Source: JBBDMU01 sp040878115 (GTDB lineage Bacteria; Bacteroidota; Rhodothermia; Balneolales; Natronogracilivirgulaceae). From it: a DNA stretch of 21,610 bases. The stretch is from positions 1-21,610 of the forward strand of contig JBBDMV010000087.1 in assembly GCA_040878115.1 (NCBI GenBank). The letters are read 5' to 3'. Of the stretch, positions 7,288 to 14,503 are shown piece by piece; position 1 is the first letter of the stretch, and each line of letters starts with the position of its first letter. The notes beneath the pieces are model-generated. The model ran no database searches. It was not told where the DNA came from and saw only the letters and a list, made by a program, of their open reading frames with translations. The position numbers and the translations under genes were made by a program.

Positions 7288-7583
7288 TTTAGAGTTTGTT
7301 TGGAGTTGCTGGTTGCTGATTTGGGGGAAACTAAAAACACGCGAGCTGAGGTAAGGTTGATAAGGGAATGGGTTTAGGAAGGAGCCGGTGTTCAAAGGAT
7401 TGATCATGGCCCGTCACACACCCCTCGGTTTTTGCGAAAGCTTCGCTTCGAAAAAACCATTCCCCTCTCAAGAGGGGATTTAGCTCCAGACCCTCATTTA
7501 GGCGCAAACAACTAAAAACTCCAAACTAAAAACAAAAAACTAGCAACTCCAAACTCTAAACTAGAAACTCCAAACTAGAAACT
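7272..7583. repeat. Long imperfect inverted repeat spanning the mgtE 3' end and the gap behind it
   Basis: Covers most of the gene-free stretch 7288-7632. The left arm 7280-7297 (GTTTCTAGTTTAGAGTTT) is the exact reverse complement of 7551-7568. Also GTTTGGAGTTGCT (7298-7310) matches 7542-7554 and AGTTTTTAGTT (7272-7282) matches 7510-7520. The right side is itself a degenerate direct repeat: AACTCCAAACT occurs at 7517-7527, 7545-7555 and 7566-7576. The mgtE stop codon (7285-7287) lies within the left arm. The layout resembles a MITE or an inverted pair of short repeats. No open frame of note lies inside. Confidence 0.75.
7427..7477. repeat. Two hairpins inside the 7272-7583 inverted repeat
   Basis: The first has arms GGTTTTT with CGAA (from 7427) and TTCG with AAAAAACC (to 7458), with small bulges. 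The second is CCCCTCT, CA, AGAGGGG (7462-7477), a perfect palindrome. They sit back to back in the loop of the larger inverted repeat. Similar C-rich/G-rich hairpins are common intergenic repeats in Bacteroidota from general knowledge; no second copy is in this window. No clear T-run follows, so a terminator role for mgtE is uncertain. Confidence 0.5.
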
Positions 7584-7597
7584 AATTTCATTCGTAA

Positions 7598-7628
7598 TTG
7601 GTAAATCGTAATTCTTAATTTATCTTTA
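7598..7628 (+). promoter_or_regulatory. Possible Bacteroidota-type promoter at the start of the pre-secD gene
   Basis: TTG at 7598-7600 and TATCTTTA at 7621-7628 are 20 bases apart, close to the Bacteroidota vegetative promoter (-33 TTTG, -7 TAnnTTTG; here the last G is A). The transcript would start at or a few bases before the ATG at 7633, so the mRNA would be almost leaderless. This is a weak motif match in AT-rich DNA. Confidence 0.3.
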
Positions 7629-7632
7629 CGGA

Positions 7633-8172
7633 ATGATTATTTTCCGAAACCATAGTCTTCGTTTATTTAGCGTGGCATTATTGCTGTTCGGTTTGGCTCC
7701 TGCGCTGATGCCTGCCCAGGCAAGCTATGGCTCGACTGAGGATGTATCTGTATGGTTACACAGTTTTGCAGGGGAGCACAGCCCTGAGCAGGCCTGGGAA
7801 AAAATCAGTCATCTGAATGATTTGCAGGATGCGCCTGATCTGTTGCTTAGAAAAGCATCAAAAATGATCAATGCTAATGCCGACCTTTTTTCGCTGCCGG
7901 TTAACAACTCCGAACCAACCGATGAAGAAGTATTCAACCTATTGGTGCAGGAATGGAATCGGTATCAGCAAACCGGTTCGATGGGTACGGCCATTCTATC
8001 GGAGCGCCACTACCACGCGTTGCCTCTTGAAAGTGTTAAATTCATCGATGCTGCTTTTGACGATTTCCCATTTGCCGGTGACGATCTCCAGGCTTATGGT
8101 CCTGGAACAGTAGCTTTTAATACACACCGCTTGCATCCTCTGTTAAGCGGGGTTTCGATTAACGCGCCTTAG
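7633..8172 (+). CDS. Predicted secreted protein of unknown function, upstream of secD
   Basis: I do not recognise this 179-residue protein. It has a clear signal peptide (hydrophobic 10-25, probable cleavage after A-Q-A30), with no lipobox cysteine, so it is likely periplasmic or exported. The mature part is about 150 residues, acidic, and mostly helical in appearance, with segments such as SPEQAWEKISHLNDLQDAPD and EEVFNLLVQEWNRYQQTG; it has no cysteine and no motif suggesting an enzyme. It lies 100 bases before secD on the same strand; a small hairpin ACGGT/ACCGT (8220-8234) lies in the gap. Codon use and composition resemble the neighbours, which supports a real gene. It is probably lineage-restricted. 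A link to protein export is only suggested by position. Confidence 0.75.
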   Translation: MIIFRNHSLRLFSVALLLFGLAPALMPAQASYGSTEDVSVWLHSFAGEHSPEQAWEKISHLNDLQDAPDLLLRKASKMINANADLFSLPVNNSEPTDEEVFNLLVQEWNRYQQTGSMGTAILSERHYHALPLESVKFIDAAFDDFPFAGDDLQAYGPGTVAFNTHRLHPLLSGVSINAP

Positions 8173-8272
8173 CCTCTTTTCTCGCTTGTTATCACTTTAA
8201 CTATCCCCCCTTATCTTTTACGGTGTTTTACCGTTATTTGAATCAATTGTAACAATTTAACAAATAGTAATT

Positions 8273-10102
8273 ATGCAAGGTTACGGAACCAGATTATTTT
8301 TCATTTTAGGATTTTTACTCCTGACAGGCTATTACCTGTTCCCCACTTTCCAGTGGTGGATGGAGTCCAGGCACATCGATAGTTTGCCTGAAGAAGAGCG
8401 GGTAGAATACGTTGAAGCAAATCAAACGCGAATTGACGAATTACAAGCAGAATCATTAACATTGGGCCTTGACCTTCAAGGCGGAATGCACGTTACGCTT
8501 GAACTTGCAACGCATGAACTTCTTCGTGAACTTGCCCGTGATTTAGCTGATGATGAATTTAACGATGTATTAAGTACAGCCCGGCAAATTTCATTGGAAA
8601 ACAACACCGACATCATCGACGAATTCGTGGATGAGTTTGAACGGCGTGATCCTAATGCCATGTTGAGCCGCTATTTTAGATCTGATCCCGATAACATCAC
8701 CCGGAGATCAAGCAATAGTGATATCAGGGCTTTTTTGCAAGATCAAAGAAATGCCGGTGTCGACAGGGCTATAGAAATTGTACGAAACAGGGTTGATCGT
8801 TTCGGGGTAACCGAACCTTCCATTGTGCGCCAGGGCAGTAATCGTTTAGTTGTTGAACTGCCGGGCATAGATGATGAAGAACGTATTCGCAACCTTCTTG
8901 AAGGCACCGCTCAGTTGGAATTCCGGCTTACGCCCAACATAGATGAGCTTCGAAGTTCACTGGAACGCATTATAACCTACTATGACCCCGCCGATGATAT
9001 TGATGATGTTGAAATTGAGGATGAGCTGAATGGAGATGGCGAGGAAGCTGAAAACGAATTTCTGGAGCATTTTATACCCCAGGGCAGAAGCGTGGTCTTT
9101 GGTTCTGCTGCCGAACAGGATACTGCTCGCGTTCGTGAATTGCTGTCTGGACCTGAAGTTCAACGAATGCTTCCTCCTGATACCGAACTGATGTGGACGG
9201 CAAGCCCTGAATTTGTTCAGGAAGGACAAGAATATTACTCCCTAATTGGTGTTCGCGGGCGGGTGGAACTTACTGGTGATGTCATCACTGATGCCAGTCC
9301 TTCGTTCAATCCGGAGACCAATGCCCCTGAAGTTTCTATGACCATGAATCGCGAGGGCGCGCGAACCTGGAGCCGGGTTACAGGCGCCAATATTGGGCAG
9401 GTGGTAGCGATTACGATGGATGATGTAGTGTATTCTTACCCGAATGTGATTTCCCAGATTACCGGCGGCCGTTCATCGATCACCGGACTGGAGAGTCCCG
9501 CAGAGGCCGATGATTTAGTGACCATTCTTCTTTCTGGTGCCCTGCCGGCGCCCCTGGATATTATCCAGGAGCGAACGGTTGGGCCTACTTTGGGAGAGGC
9601 GTCAATTAATGCCGGATTTAACTCGGCTTTATTCGGTTTGGGGATGGTTATTCTGTTTATGGTCCTGTACTATCGTCAGGGTGGTTTCATCGCTGACCTT
9701 GCATTGTTGCTGAATATCATTTTTATATTGGGTATTCTTGCGGCTTTCAACGCTACGCTTACATTACCGGGAATAGCGGGGATTGTTCTTACCATTGGCA
9801 TGGCCGTTGACGCGAACGTGCTGATATTCGACCGTATTCGTGAGGAAACTAAAGTAGGGAAAAGTGTGGTCGCGGCAATCGAGAGCGGATATTCAAATGC
9901 AATGAGCTCGATCCTTGATGCCAACATTACTACTTTTCTGGTGGCGGTCATTTTGTTCAGCTTTGGCATGGGCCCTATTCAAGGTTTTGCGATAACGCTG
10001 ATGGCCGGTATTGCTTCGTCATTATTTAGTGCTATTGTAATTACCCGCGTAGTTGTAGATTATTTATCCAAAGAAAAGAAAATAAGCCTGAATTTCGGAT
10101 AA
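8273..10102 (+). CDS. secD: Protein translocase subunit SecD
   Basis: Inner-membrane subunit that uses the proton gradient to help pull proteins through SecYEG from the periplasmic side. 609 residues. One N-terminal membrane helix (about 7-25), a large periplasmic P1 region containing the family motif GLDLQGG (65-71), and a C-terminal block of five helices from about 440 containing MAVDANVLIFDRIREE, whose D513 is the conserved channel aspartate. An acidic insert rich in Asp and Glu (about 238-265) interrupts the periplasmic region. secF follows after 39 bases, so the two form an operon. SecD and SecF are separate here, whereas many Bacteroidia and Flavobacteriia have one fused SecDF. No Shine-Dalgarno sequence precedes the ATG. 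Confidence 0.97.
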   Translation: MQGYGTRLFFILGFLLLTGYYLFPTFQWWMESRHIDSLPEEERVEYVEANQTRIDELQAESLTLGLDLQGGMHVTLELATHELLRELARDLADDEFNDVLSTARQISLENNTDIIDEFVDEFERRDPNAMLSRYFRSDPDNITRRSSNSDIRAFLQDQRNAGVDRAIEIVRNRVDRFGVTEPSIVRQGSNRLVVELPGIDDEERIRNLLEGTAQLEFRLTPNIDELRSSLERIITYYDPADDIDDVEIEDELNGDGEEAENEFLEHFIPQGRSVVFGSAAEQDTARVRELLSGPEVQRMLPPDTELMWTASPEFVQEGQEYYSLIGVRGRVELTGDVITDASPSFNPETNAPEVSMTMNREGARTWSRVTGANIGQVVAITMDDVVYSYPNVISQITGGRSSITGLESPAEADDLVTILLSGALPAPLDIIQERTVGPTLGEASINAGFNSALFGLGMVILFMVLYYRQGGFIADLALLLNIIFILGILAAFNATLTLPGIAGIVLTIGMAVDANVLIFDRIREETKVGKSVVAAIESGYSNAMSSILDANITTFLVAVILFSFGMGPIQGFAITLMAGIASSLFSAIVITRVVVDYLSKEKKISLNFG

Positions 10103-10141
10103 ACAGGATTTTATTATTAATTATAGAAAGACTTTAAAAAA

Positions 10142-11059
10142 ATGAGATTATTTGAAACGGCAGATTTTACCTTTATTCCTCACAGGAAAATAGGGTACGT
10201 AATATCAGGGATCCTTATAACTATTTCTCTATTCGCCATAATCTTTCGTGGTTTGAACTACGGAATAGATTTTAAGGGCGGTACGGATATAGCCCTTGAG
10301 TTTGAAAATCCAGTAGCGGTAGAGGATGTAAGAGAAATACTCACTGGCCCTCTGCAAGGTGTTCCTGAAGTTAAACTATTTGGGTCCGACAGTGAACTGT
10401 TAATCCGGACCGATGTGGATATGTCATCATCTGAAATACAGTCTGCTATTTTGGGAGCATTGGGGGAACAGATGCCAGGTGATCCCGGCACGATTATCAT
10501 GACCAATAATGTAGGCCCGGCTTTTGCCGAGGATATGAGGAATGCCGCTTTCCTGGCTATCCTTTTCTCTCTGATCGTGCTATTCCTGTATATTTTGATC
10601 CGGTTCAAGAAGTGGTCATATTCGGCAGGCGCGGTTGCCGCCCTTGCGCATGATGTTATCATCACGCTGGGGGTATTTACCATCTTATATGATGTAGTCC
10701 CCTTCGATTTGAGTATCAATCAAGCATTGATTGCAGCCTTTTTGACGATTGTGGGTTATTCCCTGAATGATACAGTGGTTGTTTATGACCGGATACGGGA
10801 GAATTCCAACATCTTCAAAACAGAGACATTTGATAATATGGTGAACAAAAGCATCAACAACACGCTCAGCCGTACGGTAGTAACTTCATTAACGACCTTG
10901 TTTGTAGTAACCATCCTGTTTATATTCGGAGGTGAAGTTCTAAGAGGCTTCTCATTTGCATTAATGCTGGGGGTCATTTTGGGAACTTATAGTTCTATAT
11001 TTATAGCCAGTGGCCTTTTGGTTGACTTACAGTTAAAAACCAAGAAGTCAGTGGTCTGA
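10142..11059 (+). CDS. secF: Protein translocase subunit SecF
   Basis: Partner of SecD in the SecDF complex, 305 residues. N-terminal membrane helix (about 18-38), then the periplasmic P4 domain starting with GIDFKGGTDIALEF (41-54), then five further helices. The motif GYSLNDTVVVYDRIREN carries D210, the counterpart of the conserved aspartate in SecD. The leader between secD and secF is AT-rich (39 bases) with no Shine-Dalgarno sequence. The STAS gene follows 30 bases later on the same strand, so secD, secF and the STAS gene probably share a transcript that ends at the terminator at 11461-11485. Confidence 0.97.
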   Translation: MRLFETADFTFIPHRKIGYVISGILITISLFAIIFRGLNYGIDFKGGTDIALEFENPVAVEDVREILTGPLQGVPEVKLFGSDSELLIRTDVDMSSSEIQSAILGALGEQMPGDPGTIIMTNNVGPAFAEDMRNAAFLAILFSLIVLFLYILIRFKKWSYSAGAVAALAHDVIITLGVFTILYDVVPFDLSINQALIAAFLTIVGYSLNDTVVVYDRIRENSNIFKTETFDNMVNKSINNTLSRTVVTSLTTLFVVTILFIFGGEVLRGFSFALMLGVILGTYSSIFIASGLLVDLQLKTKKSVV

Positions 11060-11089
11060 TTCGTTTGTGTTTAATGCCAGGGGAATAAT

Positions 11090-11428
11090 ATGAAGTTTAA
11101 CGTTAATGAAAATGGCAGTTGCACTGTCCTGGAATTTAAAGGTAATATAATGGGCGGACCGGACACGGCTAGCCTGAACGAGAAGCTTCATGAGATCATT
11201 GATGAAGGGAAGAAAAATGTAGTGGTTGATTTGGCCCGTGTTGAATTTATGAATTCTTCAGGCTTGGGGATGCTTATCGGTGGGCTCACAACCATGCGTA
11301 ATGCAGGTGGCGACATGCGTATTGCCAATGCTACAGATAAGATTGAAAGTCTGTTGATCATAACCAAGCTGATCACGGTCTTCCAGCATTTCCGTTCTCT
11401 GGATGAAGCCATAGATTCGTTTAAATAG
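11090..11428 (+). CDS. STAS-domain anti-sigma factor antagonist
   Basis: Small cytoplasmic STAS protein of the SpoIIAA/RsbV type, 112 residues, essentially one domain. In this family the unphosphorylated form binds an anti-sigma/kinase partner and the partner phosphorylates a conserved serine. Here the motif is F-M-N55-S56-S57-G-L-G; S56 aligns with the phosphorylated serine (S58 of Bacillus SpoIIAA) and N55 replaces the aspartate that usually precedes it. GGGGA seven or so bases before the ATG is a plausible ribosome binding site. It follows secF closely, and an intrinsic terminator ends the unit. No partner kinase (HATPase) or phosphatase gene lies in the window, so the pathway it serves is unknown. 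Confidence 0.9.
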   Translation: MKFNVNENGSCTVLEFKGNIMGGPDTASLNEKLHEIIDEGKKNVVVDLARVEFMNSSGLGMLIGGLTTMRNAGGDMRIANATDKIESLLIITKLITVFQHFRSLDEAIDSFK

Positions 11429-11460
11429 TAAGAAGTCCATTCAATAAAAATTTTTATTAA

Positions 11461-11485
11461 GGGGTGCTTCGGCACCTCTTTTTTT
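11461..11485 (+). terminator. Strong intrinsic terminator between the STAS gene and purA
   Basis: GGGGTGC (11461-11467), loop TTCG, GCACCTC (11472-11478), then seven T's (11479-11485). The stem has seven pairs with one G-T and the loop is the extra-stable cUUCGg tetraloop. A 16-base palindrome AATAAAAATTTTTATT lies just upstream (about 11443-11458). It ends the secD-secF-STAS unit. The T-run stops only nine bases before the purA ATG. Confidence 0.9.
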
Positions 11486-11494
11486 GTCAGGAAT

Positions 11495-12772
11495 ATGTCA
11501 GTTAGAGTTATAATAGGTGCACAATGGGGAGATGAAGGCAAAGGTAAGATCGTTGATATGCTTAGCGATAAAACCGACTTCGTTGTTAGATATCAGGGCG
11601 GGGCGAATGCCGGTCACACTCTGAAGTTCGATGGTAAAACGTTCGTACTTCATCTGGTGCCGTCCGGAATCTTCCATAATAAAACAACCTGTGTTATTGC
11701 CAATGGAGTAGTAATTGATCCGGAAGCATTACTGGAGGAAATAGAAGCTGTAAAAAAACTGGGAGCCGACCCTGAAAACAGCCTCATCATCAGTGAAGCC
11801 GCTCACGTGATCCTGCCTTATCACAAATTGCTGGATACCGCCCGTGAAAAGTCTCGTGGATCGAATAAGATCGGGACCACCGGGCGGGGAATCGGTCCTG
11901 CATACATGCAGAAGACATCACGTATGGGCATTCGTATGATGGACCTGCTGGATGGAAAGGTACTTGAAGAAAAAATAATCAGCAATTTGGAATATACAAA
12001 TTGCCTGCTAGAGCATATGTTCGATGAAAAGCCTGTGGAGGCCGGGCCTTTGTTGGAAGAAGCCCATAAATACGGAGAAATACTGGCACCTTACATCCGG
12101 GATACCGGTTCGGTATTACGCGATGCTTATGATGACGGTAAGAACATCCTGCTTGAAGGTGCCCAGGGAGCTTTGCTGGATATCGACCATGGAACTTATC
12201 CGTTTGTAACATCATCATCTCCAACAGCCGGTGGAGCTTGCATCGGCACCGGGCTTCCACCATCGTCCATCAGCCACGTAATGGGAATCACCAAAGCGTA
12301 TTGTACAAGGGTCGGAAACGGACCCTTCCCGACAGAACTTGATAACGATGAGGGCGAGAGAATCAGAAAAGAGGGCGGTGAATTCGGAGCTACAACCGGA
12401 CGGCCGCGCCGTTGCGGATGGCTGGACCTGGTTGCTTTACGCTATGCCGTGCGGGTAAATGGAATTAACGAACTTACCATCACCAAGCTTGATGTTATGG
12501 ATACATTTGCTTCTATTCGTGCCTGTACAGCTTATAAAATTGACGGTAAAGAAATCAGGGACTTTCCATTAGACCCTAAAAAAATGGATAAGATAAAGCC
12601 GGTATTTCGGGAGTTTAAAGGCTGGGAGAAATCCATTAAAAATTGCAAATCTTTTGATGACCTGCCGGAAGAAGCCCAAACCTACATGAAGTTTATTGAA
12701 GAGTATATTCAGGTTCCTCTTGTGCTTGTATCCACAGGCCCGGGCCGTGAAGAGACGATTAAGGTGAATTAG
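11495..12772 (+). CDS. purA: Adenylosuccinate synthetase
   Basis: Catalyses IMP + aspartate + GTP to adenylosuccinate, the first committed step from IMP to AMP, in the cytoplasm. 425 residues, full length. The N-terminal motif QWGDEGKGK carries D13, and GGANAGHT carries H41, both at the numbering of the classic enzyme; further signatures are GTTGRGIGPAY, EGAQGALLDIDHGTYP and TTGRPRRCGW. The start is fixed by the normal N-terminus MSVRVIIGAQWG. An AGGA lies only two bases before the ATG, too close for normal use, and an intrinsic terminator ends nine bases upstream, so how purA is transcribed is unclear. The downstream side is a repeat island. Confidence 0.98.
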   Translation: MSVRVIIGAQWGDEGKGKIVDMLSDKTDFVVRYQGGANAGHTLKFDGKTFVLHLVPSGIFHNKTTCVIANGVVIDPEALLEEIEAVKKLGADPENSLIISEAAHVILPYHKLLDTAREKSRGSNKIGTTGRGIGPAYMQKTSRMGIRMMDLLDGKVLEEKIISNLEYTNCLLEHMFDEKPVEAGPLLEEAHKYGEILAPYIRDTGSVLRDAYDDGKNILLEGAQGALLDIDHGTYPFVTSSSPTAGGACIGTGLPPSSISHVMGITKAYCTRVGNGPFPTELDNDEGERIRKEGGEFGATTGRPRRCGWLDLVALRYAVRVNGINELTITKLDVMDTFASIRACTAYKIDGKEIRDFPLDPKKMDKIKPVFREFKGWEKSIKNCKSFDDLPEEAQTYMKFIEEYIQVPLVLVSTGPGREETIKVN

Positions 12773-12811
12773 AGCTTTGGCATTCATATGACCATGAGCG
12801 GATTGCTTATG

Positions 12812-12862
12812 CCGGCCCGTCTGGGTGCAAGTTCGCCAAGCGTGGACGCTTGCCGAAGCGGG
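12812..12862. repeat. Dispersed palindromic repeat (REP-like), copy 4
   Basis: In the gene-free stretch 12773-13212. Same length and layout as 112-162: CCGGCCC, GTGCAAGTTCG, hairpin arms CGCCAAGCG and CGCTTGCCG with one mismatch and loop TGGA, ending AAGCGGG. The loop matches the B hairpins at 4258-4279 and 4457-4478, while copy 1 has CAGA. It lies 40 bases after the purA stop codon. Confidence 0.75.
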
Positions 12863-12923
12863 AGCAACCGCGATTTCATCAATCGGTAATACACGAATGG
12901 TTTCCGTGATGCGGGTACATCAT

Positions 12924-12951
12924 GTAGAGACGCAAAATCTTGCGTCTCTAC
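12924..12951. repeat. 28-base palindromic repeat, copy 1
   Basis: Arms GTAGAGACGCAA and TTGCGTCTCTAC form a perfect 12-pair stem around the loop AATC. The copy at 13053-13080 has the same length and outer arms but a different inner stem. Palindromes beginning GTAGAGAC or similar are, from general knowledge, repeated in some Bacteroidota and Cyanobacteria genomes. Confidence 0.75.
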
Positions 12952-13022
12952 GGTGGGTTAAACCAACCATGCCTGAAGGTTACGGGTGTCGGCGAAATGG
13001 CTTTCGGGATGTATTGGTATTT

Positions 13023-13058
13023 ATGGTATTCATCGTATACATGGTGTTCATCGTAGAG
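13023..13058. repeat. 18-base imperfect tandem duplication
   Basis: ATGGTATTCATCGTATAC (13023-13040) is followed directly by ATGGTGTTCATCGTAGAG (13041-13058), differing at about three positions. The second unit runs into the palindrome at 13053. It looks like a small slippage duplication. Confidence 0.5.
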
Positions 13059-13080
13059 ACAAGGCATGCCTTGCCTCTAC
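13053..13080. repeat. 28-base palindromic repeat, copy 2
   Basis: Arms GTAGAGACAAGG and CCTTGCCTCTAC around the loop CATG, 11 of 12 pairs (one A-C mismatch). Outer arm GTAGAGAC equals that of 12924-12951; the inner four or five pairs changed on both sides, so the fold is kept while the sequence differs. Confidence 0.75.
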
Positions 13081-13123
13081 TACCAAGAGGAATGGTGAGG
13101 CAGAATTGATATGACATACAAAC

Positions 13124-13146
13124 GCTTCGTTAAGCCACCGAACGGA
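13124..13146. repeat. Degenerate half copy of the REP-like hairpin
   Basis: GCTTCGTTAAGC equals the 5' arm of hairpin A of the 198-base tandem repeat (about 4108-4119), but then CACCGAACGGAG replaces the expected loop and 3' arm, leaving only ACGGA-type remnants. It looks like a decayed copy. Slightly downstream, CCTCTTTAT occurs twice in direct tandem (13150-13158 and 13159-13167). Confidence 0.4.
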
Positions 13147-13212
13147 GGACCTCTTTATCCTCTTTATGAATAATAGATAGAATATTCCGTATTTCAATTC
13201 TGGTTATTATTT

Positions 13213-13659
13213 ATGAGAATTCATCAAGCAAGAATATTAGGCATTATGGGCTTTATGATGTTGATGCTCATAACCTGGCCTGCCGGTACCGTTATCGCTC
13301 AATTTTCGGAGGAAGAGGAGTTAATTGCCTATAAATTTGTTACAGCGCTTATAGAACAAGTAAATGGGTATATCCTGCTTTCTGAAAGCGATGAACATTT
13401 TATGAAATGGCTGATAGGATTGTATGATTACCACGATGCCAGCCGTGCGAGATGGCAAATCAACAACATGCTGGTAAAGTATCCTGATTTAAAAAAGACC
13501 CATCCGTGGGAATACTCCGAAAGGCTAGATGCCTATATCACTCAATTGCTGATTGACGATACATATGTACTCACGGTTTCATTCAGTGAACACCTCAATG
13601 GTTTCGCAGTAATCTCTCACGAGAACATCCAGCAGGATGACGATTCAGATGATCAGTGA
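13213..13659 (+). CDS. Small predicted secreted protein of unknown function
   Basis: Not recognised. 148 residues with a clear signal peptide (hydrophobic 8-25, probable cleavage after V-I-A29), no lipobox, and a mature part of about 119 residues that is acidic, with a run of Asp at the end (DDDSDDQ). The middle, with HDASRARWQINNMLVKYPDL, looks helical; the segment DDTYVLTVSFSEHLNGFAVISH looks like two beta strands. No cysteine and no known motif. It stands between a repeat island (12773-13212) and the sigma-factor gene, 289 bases before the latter, so co-transcription is doubtful. Codon use looks coding throughout. Probably lineage-specific. Confidence 0.7.
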   Translation: MRIHQARILGIMGFMMLMLITWPAGTVIAQFSEEEELIAYKFVTALIEQVNGYILLSESDEHFMKWLIGLYDYHDASRARWQINNMLVKYPDLKKTHPWEYSERLDAYITQLLIDDTYVLTVSFSEHLNGFAVISHENIQQDDDSDDQ

Positions 13660-13869
13660 GGTTGACCTTATTGGTTGATACCTTTCATCAATATTTGTAA
13701 TGCTTTTTTCAAAGCTTTATGCCACATACGAAGGGTAGGTTGATAGTGTTCAAAAGCTAAAAAGGGCGCTATACATGTTTTTACTTATCCAAGTGAAGGA
13801 CTTTCTTTTGTTTGCAAAAATTAAAAATATTTAGTATCTGTAGTAGAGATTGTTTTAATAATGTGAGAC

Positions 13870-13902
13870 TTCAACTAGATATAATAGGTATTATTCAACT
13901 AG
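13870..13902 (+). promoter_or_regulatory. Candidate operator before the ECF sigma gene: direct repeats around a palindrome
   Basis: TTCAACTAG occurs at 13870-13878 and again at 13894-13902, 24 bases apart, and the palindrome ATAATA-GG-TATTAT (13881-13894) lies between them. The block ends 46 bases before the sigma-factor ATG. Direct repeats at about two helix turns in an otherwise AT-rich upstream region suggest a regulator site or an autoregulated promoter. The rest of 13660-13948 is AT-rich with two weak hairpins (TTGAT/ATCAA near 13674-13690; GCTTT/AAAGC near 13702-13715) after the preceding gene. Confidence 0.4.
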
Positions 13903-13948
13903 TTTACCCTTAAAAGTCGTGTAGTTAATAAGTTAAAAGAATTTACAT

Positions 13949-14503
13949 ATGGGCCGTAGTGATACTGTTTTAACACAAAATATCAAGCAAGGAGACCAAA
14001 AAGCATTTGAAGATATTTACACCAGATATCACAAACAGCTTTTCTTTCTTGCCAAAAAGTATTTGAAAGATCAGGACCTTGCTGAAGATGCTGTTCAGGA
14101 TATATTCGTAAAGCTGTGGGAAAAACGGAGATCTCTTGATGCTTCACAATCTGTGAAGGCATTTCTGTTTACCATGTTAAAAAACCATCTTCTAAATATG
14201 GTCCGGAACAGGAAGAAAACAATACTTTCAGGCTACGAAAAGAAAGAAGAAATCCAGGCTGGCCGTAATCAGACCGATGATGATATGCTTTATACTGAAT
14301 ATGAAAATCATGTAAAAAGTGGACTTGCGGAATTATCCGAGGGGAGAAAAGCTATTTTTGAATTGAAGGTCTACAAAGGTCTTTCTAATGAGCAGGTCGC
14401 CGATCAGCTTCTGGTTTCCATCCATACGGTTAAGTCCCAGTTTTATCATGGATCAAAACATATCAGGACCTACCTGAAGAAAAACGCAGATATTCATTCC
14501 TGA
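13949..14503 (+). CDS. ECF-type RNA polymerase sigma-70 factor, Bacteroidota class
   Basis: 184-residue extracytoplasmic-function sigma factor. Region 2 (about 25-90) carries LAEDAVQDIFVKLWEKR, the core-binding and -10 recognition part; a short linker rich in Lys and Asp follows; region 4 (about 120-175) carries LSNEQVADQLLVSIHTVKSQ, the helix-turn-helix that reads the -35. No extra C-terminal domain is present. In Bacteroidota such factors are usually paired with a FecR-like anti-sigma and a SusC transporter with an STN domain, exactly the order seen here, so it probably switches on the SusC/SusD operon when substrate is sensed. The FecR gene starts 440 bases later, further than usual, with repeats between. 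Likely autoregulated, see the repeats before its start. Confidence 0.95.
   Translation: MGRSDTVLTQNIKQGDQKAFEDIYTRYHKQLFFLAKKYLKDQDLAEDAVQDIFVKLWEKRRSLDASQSVKAFLFTMLKNHLLNMVRNRKKTILSGYEKKEEIQAGRNQTDDDMLYTEYENHVKSGLAELSEGRKAIFELKVYKGLSNEQVADQLLVSIHTVKSQFYHGSKHIRTYLKKNADIHS

Noticed and set aside
7288..7632. Insertion sequence remnant
   Set aside because: The inverted arms are suggestive, but no transposase fragment and no clear target-site duplication could be found, so it is listed as a repeat only.
12825..13109. Plus-strand open frame of 94 codons after purA
   Set aside because: It runs through a REP-like copy, both 28-base palindromes and the 18-base tandem, and its translation is low-complexity (VFMVFIVYMVFIV). 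It is a by-product of repeats.
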